A stretch of 38,295 bases of DNA from positions 1 through 38,295 of the forward strand of contig JANXVN010000002.1 of the NCBI GenBank assembly GCA_025351645.1, written 5' to 3'. This document shows, piece after piece, positions 33,335 to 38,295 of this stretch. Positions within the stretch are counted from its first letter, which is position 1, and the number at the start of each line of letters is the position of its first letter. Origin of the DNA: Ferruginibacter sp. (lineage in GTDB: Bacteria; Bacteroidota; Bacteroidia; Chitinophagales; Chitinophagaceae). The position numbers and the translations under genes were made by a program. The notes under the pieces are model-generated. The model was not told the origin of the DNA. It did no database searches and saw nothing but the letters and a program-made list of their open reading frames with translations.

Positions 33335-34579
33335 TTAAGGCCTCCAATAATTGCCGGAAATAATAATCAATTCAAACATCTTTATAGTATTGTCATAATA
33401 ATCATACTCGCCAATGCGGAAACTAAAAATATAATCCCACAACTTATTAAGCCAGGTTTGGTTGGCCTTATCTACCATAGCTGCTACTGCAAACGAACTG
33501 ATAAAACTCATCGCTTCAAAGTAGCGCCCATGTATATCGTTGCCCGCCAATGTATAACCAGCAGAAATATTATCAGGCTTACCCTGCGTGGTTTCTTTAA
33601 TCCATTTGTTTATTTTGCCTACCATTGTTTTAGCCCGTCCATCTCCATATAAAATAAAATCTGTTGCAATGCGCCAGGGCACCCGGCAGGCGTTATAATT
33701 ATACAGGCCATCGTAAGGGCTCTCCAAATAATTAGCTTTTGCTGGGGTAGGCCTGTTGTTGGTATGCTGTATAAAATCTGGCACAAGGCCTGCATCCTCA
33801 CTATACTTTTTTTGCATAAAACCAAAAAGTTTATAGTTGGCAGTAATTACTTTATCCCAACTACTATCACCCGTATTATTTTTGAAAGCTTTATAATGTG
33901 CAGGCATAAAATCCGAGCTGCGCATATCGAAATAATCTTTGCTGTCAGGCATTATCACATTGCTAATCATAACAGAAAAACTAACCGGATTAATTTCTTG
34001 TTGCAGTATAGCGGCTATCATTGCCTGCCCTTGTTGTAAATAATTAATTGCGCCGCTGCTGCCCCATTGTGCATTGGCAAGCAATAAGGAATAGGCAATG
34101 TCCATATCACCATCTGTGGCTGAGCTTCCATCTTGGTCTTTAAAGTTTTTTGTTTGAGACCACGCCATTAAATATTTGCTGTTGCTGGTTGGGTGTGCTT
34201 TATAATAAGCAAAAAGCCCATCGTATATTTTTTGTGCAGCAGTATCGTAACCCGCCATCAGCGACACTATTATCATGCCATACCCTTGCCCCTCGCTTAC
34301 ACATTCCATAGTGCCCGCTGAGCCTTTTACCCAAACATAATATTGGCCTTTGCCCGAAGCATTGCGCAGGTACATTAATTTCCAGCTTTCATAAAAACTG
34401 CGTACGCTATCATCCATCTGTTGCTGGCTAACATGGCTTGGCTTAATTACTCCGGCACTATATAATACATGTTGAGGAAACGGCTTTAACGGTTGCTGCG
34501 CCAGCAATACCTGGTTAAATAAATTTAATAAAATAAACAAGGGTAAACTTTTCATTAGATTCTCCATCCTTTTATTCAT
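33335..34579 (-). CDS. Glycoside hydrolase family 8 enzyme (cellulase/chitosanase/xylanase type)
   Basis: A secreted glycosidase of 414 residues from the ATG at 34579. The signal peptide is the hydrophobic run KSLPLFILLNLFNQVLLAQ. GH8 hallmarks are VSEGQGYGMII, containing the general-acid Glu, and ATDGDMDIAYSLLLANAQWG, containing the family signature Asp residues, followed by DYFDMRSSDFMPAHYKAF and NACRVPWRIATDFILYGD. The fold is an (alpha/alpha)6 barrel. GH8 members cut beta-1,4-glucan, xylan or chitosan, and the substrate cannot be named. The frame is open to 34612; Met at 34579, 34567 and 34555 are alternatives, the last giving the most compact signal. There is no T9SS tail. Confidence 0.9.
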   Translation of the reverse strand: MNKRMENLMKSLPLFILLNLFNQVLLAQQPLKPFPQHVLYSAGVIKPSHVSQQQMDDSVRSFYESWKLMYLRNASGKGQYYVWVKGSAGTMECVSEGQGYGMIIVSLMAGYDTAAQKIYDGLFAYYKAHPTSNSKYLMAWSQTKNFKDQDGSSATDGDMDIAYSLLLANAQWGSSGAINYLQQGQAMIAAILQQEINPVSFSVMISNVIMPDSKDYFDMRSSDFMPAHYKAFKNNTGDSSWDKVITANYKLFGFMQKKYSEDAGLVPDFIQHTNNRPTPAKANYLESPYDGLYNYNACRVPWRIATDFILYGDGRAKTMVGKINKWIKETTQGKPDNISAGYTLAGNDIHGRYFEAMSFISSFAVAAMVDKANQTWLNKLWDYIFSFRIGEYDYYDNTIKMFELIIISGNYWRP

Positions 34580-34907
34580 AATTGTATTATTTATTAAAAT
34601 AGCATAAAGCATTTACAAATTTACTTCTATAAATTTCAGGACCATCAAAATACCATAACAAAACATTTCTTAAAAATTGCGTTTACGCCTTTGCGGTTAA
34701 CCTTTGCTGCTTTGTTGGTGTGTACGTAAATACTTTCAACAGTACCGAAATGGATAACCCCCAAACAATTGATGCACTTTTACATACTGCGGCAAATACA
34801 AACCTGCTATACATTTATTTTAGGGAGCAGCAAAAAGGTATGCCGTAAAAGGGAGGGCACAACAATGCTCATCATAGCTGATGTATTTGCCTTTACAACA
34901 ACGGCTA

Positions 34908-34942
34908 CAAAATAAAACAGGCCACCTTTTGAGCAGCCTGTT
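34908..34942 (-). terminator. Terminator of the S8-like peptidase gene
   Basis: On the minus strand AACAGGC pairs with GCCTGTT (seven pairs, 13-base loop) and is followed by TTATTTT. It lies about 20 bases past the stop at 34964. The rest of 34580-34963 shows nothing I can support. Confidence 0.7.
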
Positions 34943-34963
34943 ATGGTTATACTAATTAAATAA

Positions 34964-37504
34964 TTATTGTTTTATTACCTTAATCGTCTTAACAAAACTA
35001 CCTTGTGTAACGCTTATCAAATACAAGCCTGGCTTGTAATTGCTGGCATTAATATCTATAACGCCTTTAGATTGAAGTACGGTTTTTGACTGTAATTTTT
35101 TACCGTCAATACTGTATACATCAATGCTTGCCGGGGCATCTTTAGCCAACGATAAATATAATTTAAAGCTGCTGGTTGATGGGTTAGGATAAACTTCTGC
35201 AAGGTTGCTGGTTGTACCATCAACAGGCGTTAATCCGTGTACAACAGTAATTGACTTGTCGCTATTGTTATCGTTAATTTTATCTACGCCGCATTTTGCC
35301 CTGGTGCTAAAGGCTACATCAAAATGGGGTGCATTAAAATTATCTAACCATACCAATACGCCTATATTGGGCTCATTGCAGCCTCGTGCGTTATTAATAG
35401 CGGTGGTATAAAAAGTTGTTTCGCCTGGCTCAACCGTTAGCTTTGCATGTTGGCAGTTGCCTTGCATAAACCATTCCACTTCCATATCAAAAGGGTTAGG
35501 GTTTATTATCTTCCAAAAACGTACCTTCTGGGGTTCGTAAGAGCAAATTGGTTCCAGCTTTAAATTGCTGAGGAACTGGTTGGGGAATTTCACTTTTTTT
35601 ACTGCTTTTTCTGCATTGATAAAACCATAGCCCGTGTTAAAATCGAAGCCTTTATCAAAGCCAGCAGTAAACCGGTCATCCATATCGCTAGCAGTATTTT
35701 GCAGTATGCCTTTTATCTGGTCGGGCGTTATATTATCAAGCTTTTCCGCATCCATCATTAAGGCAGCTACACCGGCGGCATGCGGGGCTGCAGCAGAAGT
35801 GCCAAAAAAATTAGGGTAAGTATCAGCATCCTGGGGTATATCGCCATTGCCAAAAGGGTTAAAAAAGGAAGTATTTCCTCCATCCGGCGCAACGATATTT
35901 GGTTTTTTACGTACCAGTGGCGCTATCCTGTTACCATTGATATCATAATAATTTGGCGTACCCCCTTCTGATGAAAAGCCTTCTACTACTGCAGTATCAA
36001 CCCCATAACCCGGCGTTTGCAAATAAAATGCAGCGCCGGTTGCAATGGCACCTTCTGCTTTTGCATGCCCTACCAATGTTGGGGATAGTATGCCGGGTAT
36101 AGGTATCCTGGTTAAATAAAATAGCGCATCATCATACAAAATATATTTTAAGTTATGAGGGTCGGGGCCAGCATATTTCATAATGGTAAGAAAGAAAGTA
36201 TAGTTAGTGGTATTGTTGTAATAACCTAAAAACTCAAATGGCTCACCGCTTAGCAAATTATTGGTAGCGGCCTGCGCCACAATATTTCCATAAATGTCTG
36301 TTAGGTAAATATCCAAATCACTCTCTGCGCCAATGCCACTGGCGGCAAAAGATGATTGGTCCCATTGGAAGGAAAGCCTTATAATACCACCACTGGGCAC
36401 ATACAAAGGCTGGGCATAACGGGGAGGGTTTTCGGGGCCACTAAAATTATGCGCTGTACCAAAACCAGGACCAAAATATGCTACATTGGTTGGTCGGTAT
36501 GGGCTACTATAAGATTTATTAAAATTATTGCCGGCGGCAGAAAAATAACTTACGCCCCTTTTCTTTGCTATGTCAACAGACTGTGCAATAATGCCATCCT
36601 GAAAAAACGGCTCATCGAGATAAAAGATATCATCTGCAATTACTTTGCAGCCGTGGTTTGCAAGCCGTTGTATGCCTTGTGCAAAATCGGCTTCCCCGTT
36701 GTAAGCTGTGTGAAAGGCAAGGTATGCACCAGGTGCTACATCGTGCACAATTTCTGCCATGGCACGGCCTTCATCAGTGCCGCCGCTATCAAGGTCTGAT
36801 AGTATTTCCACTGGTTTTTTATGATGGAATGGATTACCCTTGCCCGGCAATTCGCCATGCTGTACACCAATTTCAGCAGTGCCTAAATTATTATAGCTAT
36901 CAGATAAGATACCCACTTTTACACCATCGCCATTTACATGAAAGTTTTTTCTTGCGAGGTAAGAAAACTGTGCCGTATCGCCCTGGCTTATAACTGGTTT
37001 CCACAACGGATATTTTGGCGATGAATAACTATTGCCTTGTTTTAATGGATTTGCTTTTATGGTTTGGTGCATTGGCTTATAAGCAGGCTTTACAAACCGT
37101 ATACTCGCAGCACCTTCCAGCTTAGGCAAGTTATTGATAGGTACAAAGCCCGAAATTACACGCCCATATGTAGCTGTAATAATAACGCCCATTTTAACCA
37201 GTTCTGCTTTTGCTGTTTCTATATTTTTGCGGGCGGTAAAATCAACTAGTACTTTATCGCCCTTTACCTGCATATAATTTTGCAGTGTATTACTGCCGCC
37301 GCCTGCCCTGTATTGTGCGTTAGCTTTCATTTTTTCGTGCAGCTCTTTTAAGTCGGGGCTTAGCTTAGAAACAGCTTTTTGCTCGGTAGGCTGCTGTACT
37401 TTTTGAGAAGGCTGAGGGTCACCTTTAATTTGCGCAAAGCTTGTAGTTGATGCATAAAATGCCATGCTGGCAACACAAATAATGTTACGTAACAATTTTT
37501 TCAT
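34964..37504 (-). CDS. Subtilisin-like (S8) peptidase with T9SS type A sorting domain
   Basis: An 846-residue secreted peptidase. The signal peptide ends near SFAQ (about residue 25). A pro-region follows (to about 180), with VISGFVPINNLPKLEGAASI typical of a self-inhibitory segment. The catalytic domain has Asp202 in VGILSDSY, the oxyanion Asn in SAAGNN (322-327) and nucleophile Ser570 in GTSAAAPHAAGVAALM. The usual HGTH histidine motif is missing; the equivalent place reads GGTDEGRAMAEIVHDVAPGA (241-260). The C-terminal 80 residues are a T9SS type A sorting domain (VYPNPSTSSF, IDVYSIDGKKL, KPGLYLISV). Whether it is proteolytically active is uncertain. Confidence 0.92.
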   Translation of the reverse strand: MKKLLRNIICVASMAFYASTTSFAQIKGDPQPSQKVQQPTEQKAVSKLSPDLKELHEKMKANAQYRAGGGSNTLQNYMQVKGDKVLVDFTARKNIETAKAELVKMGVIITATYGRVISGFVPINNLPKLEGAASIRFVKPAYKPMHQTIKANPLKQGNSYSSPKYPLWKPVISQGDTAQFSYLARKNFHVNGDGVKVGILSDSYNNLGTAEIGVQHGELPGKGNPFHHKKPVEILSDLDSGGTDEGRAMAEIVHDVAPGAYLAFHTAYNGEADFAQGIQRLANHGCKVIADDIFYLDEPFFQDGIIAQSVDIAKKRGVSYFSAAGNNFNKSYSSPYRPTNVAYFGPGFGTAHNFSGPENPPRYAQPLYVPSGGIIRLSFQWDQSSFAASGIGAESDLDIYLTDIYGNIVAQAATNNLLSGEPFEFLGYYNNTTNYTFFLTIMKYAGPDPHNLKYILYDDALFYLTRIPIPGILSPTLVGHAKAEGAIATGAAFYLQTPGYGVDTAVVEGFSSEGGTPNYYDINGNRIAPLVRKKPNIVAPDGGNTSFFNPFGNGDIPQDADTYPNFFGTSAAAPHAAGVAALMMDAEKLDNITPDQIKGILQNTASDMDDRFTAGFDKGFDFNTGYGFINAEKAVKKVKFPNQFLSNLKLEPICSYEPQKVRFWKIINPNPFDMEVEWFMQGNCQHAKLTVEPGETTFYTTAINNARGCNEPNIGVLVWLDNFNAPHFDVAFSTRAKCGVDKINDNNSDKSITVVHGLTPVDGTTSNLAEVYPNPSTSSFKLYLSLAKDAPASIDVYSIDGKKLQSKTVLQSKGVIDINASNYKPGLYLISVTQGSFVKTIKVIKQ

Positions 37505-38052
37505 AAATAGTTTTGTTTATTAAATAAGAAAATAGGTGGCAATAAAAATTTGCAGTATTAAGAGGTGTTGGCTTTTTAATGGAGGAGACGTAGTAGTAAA
37601 TCTACCGTTGTATAACAAACTAAATGTAAATTAAATTTATAGCAAGAAAAAATATAGTAAAGGTTATTTTAAAAGATTTATGTTAGTGTATTGGGCGGGG
37701 CAACAATAAATAGTCCCTTAACTGCCTAATAATTAATTATAAAGTTTTAATTTTCTTTATCGTACCTAATTGGAGAAATCAAAAAAATAACACTAAAAAT
37801 TTATATTTAATTTTGCAAACCGTTTGTTAAGGATTTCGGTTTGCTTCTTTTTTAATGCTACTAACATGAAAGCAAGTAAGGCCTCTAAACATCAACGAAT
37901 ATAATCCTAACATTGGTGTATGTTTATTAAGCTTCTAGCAACAAAGTTTTAAGCCACCCCTTTAATACACCGGTACATTATTGCATTTAGTTTATTTTAT
38001 ATTTTGCTTTTTTGATAGTGCCATAATTTTACAATAAATAAAAACTGTAGTA
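37505..38052. other. Intergenic region upstream of the S8 gene
   Basis: About 550 AT-rich bases with no credible gene of more than a few dozen codons. It contains the S8 gene promoter, not identified, and an isolated terminator-like hairpin at 37815-37852. Nothing else is recognised. Confidence 0.5.
37815..37852 (+). terminator. Orphan intrinsic terminator
   Basis: GCAAACCG at 37815-37822 pairs exactly with CGGTTTGC at 37837-37844, with a 14-base loop, and is followed by TTCTTTTTT. No plus-strand gene ends upstream, since the preceding gene is on the minus strand. It may end an unrecognised small transcript. Confidence 0.55.
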
Positions 38053-38220
38053 ATGAGATATTTATTTTCATTGATGGCTGTAGTTTTCTTAAATATAAAC
38101 GGGTACTTTTATGTGCAGCAATACAGGCTGCCAACCAATCCAGAAAAGTGCGCCACGATGCCTGTTTTAGCTACCACTTTTGCCTACAACCCATTGCTTA
38201 AGCCTAAGTATACAAAATAG
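38053..38220 (+). CDS. Small hypothetical protein with N-terminal hydrophobic helix
   Basis: A 55-residue frame. The start MRYLFSLMAVVFLNINGYFY is a hydrophobic segment that could be a membrane anchor or signal peptide. The remainder is short, with one Cys in NPEKCATMPVLATTF and a basic end LKPKYTK. No family is recognised. A possible second small gene begins 22 bases later on the same strand. Confidence 0.4.
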   Translation: MRYLFSLMAVVFLNINGYFYVQQYRLPTNPEKCATMPVLATTFAYNPLLKPKYTK

Positions 38221-38241
38221 CTTAAAACGTTTAACAAGCAA

Positions 38242-38295
38242 ATGCAGATAAGAAAATTAAACAGGCAAAAAAATGCTTTTAAAGTTGCTGGCACC
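38242..38295 (+). CDS. Possible start of a gene cut by the window end
   Basis: An ATG at 38242 opens a frame of 18 codons (MQIRKLNRQKNAFKVAGT) still open at the last base. The start is basic and polar. Too little is visible to name it. Confidence 0.3.
   Translation, partial: MQIRKLNRQKNAFKVAGT

Overview
The window looks like chromosomal DNA from a member of the Bacteroidota, most likely Chitinophagaceae or a close relative. The signs are low GC, few Shine-Dalgarno sequences, promoters of the TAnnTTTG type, type IX secretion (T9SS) cargo of both C-terminal types (type A and CHU_C/type B), a PorP/SprF protein, and many short palindromic intergenic repeats. No tRNA, rRNA, CRISPR array, prophage or intact insertion sequence was seen.

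Layout. Bases 1-5,100 form a signalling region. Two LuxR/NarL-type response regulators lie on the minus strand, the first cut by the window edge. A long AT-rich gap follows, then three tandem micro-genes for near-identical 25-27 residue peptides, then a plus-strand set of a six-helix membrane protein, a one-helix histidine kinase and a third response regulator. Bases 5,190-17,800 are mostly housekeeping: a deoxynucleoside kinase, trpS, gatC, two ABC ATPases (one LolD-like), a PduO-type cobalamin adenosyltransferase, a DUF2795 protein, an ABM-fold protein, fabI, recN, a zinc-ribbon coiled-coil protein, a Nif3/YqfO protein, an M32 carboxypeptidase and a small exported protein. Bases 17,900-26,200 hold surface and secretion genes: a 1,599-residue PKD-repeat CHU_C protein, a PorP/SprF protein and a type A T9SS cargo protein. 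Then come a Tat-exported amidase and an intergenic region packed with palindromes. After it lies a three-gene redox cluster in which two of the three genes are broken: an NAD(P)-binding protein has a frameshift in a run of eight A, and an FMN reductase has an in-frame UGA. An intact DOPA-type extradiol dioxygenase sits between them, and a perfect FNR-type palindrome lies upstream. The window ends with a ClC channel, a GH8 glycosidase, a T9SS-exported S8-like peptidase and two small possible genes.

The best candidate for something undescribed is the triple peptide array at 2348-2671. Copies 2 and 3 differ at seven codons, six of them synonymous, so the peptide sequence itself appears to be selected. 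The array lies directly upstream of a membrane protein, kinase and regulator set that could be a split peptide receptor. This link is inferred from position and is not demonstrated. The window also carries several families of structured repeats: a 90-bp element with 17-bp terminal inverted repeats (two copies), a GTGCGACGCC element (three copies, with a compensatory base change in its hairpin), and a pair of GAACACGCCGC-type palindromes.
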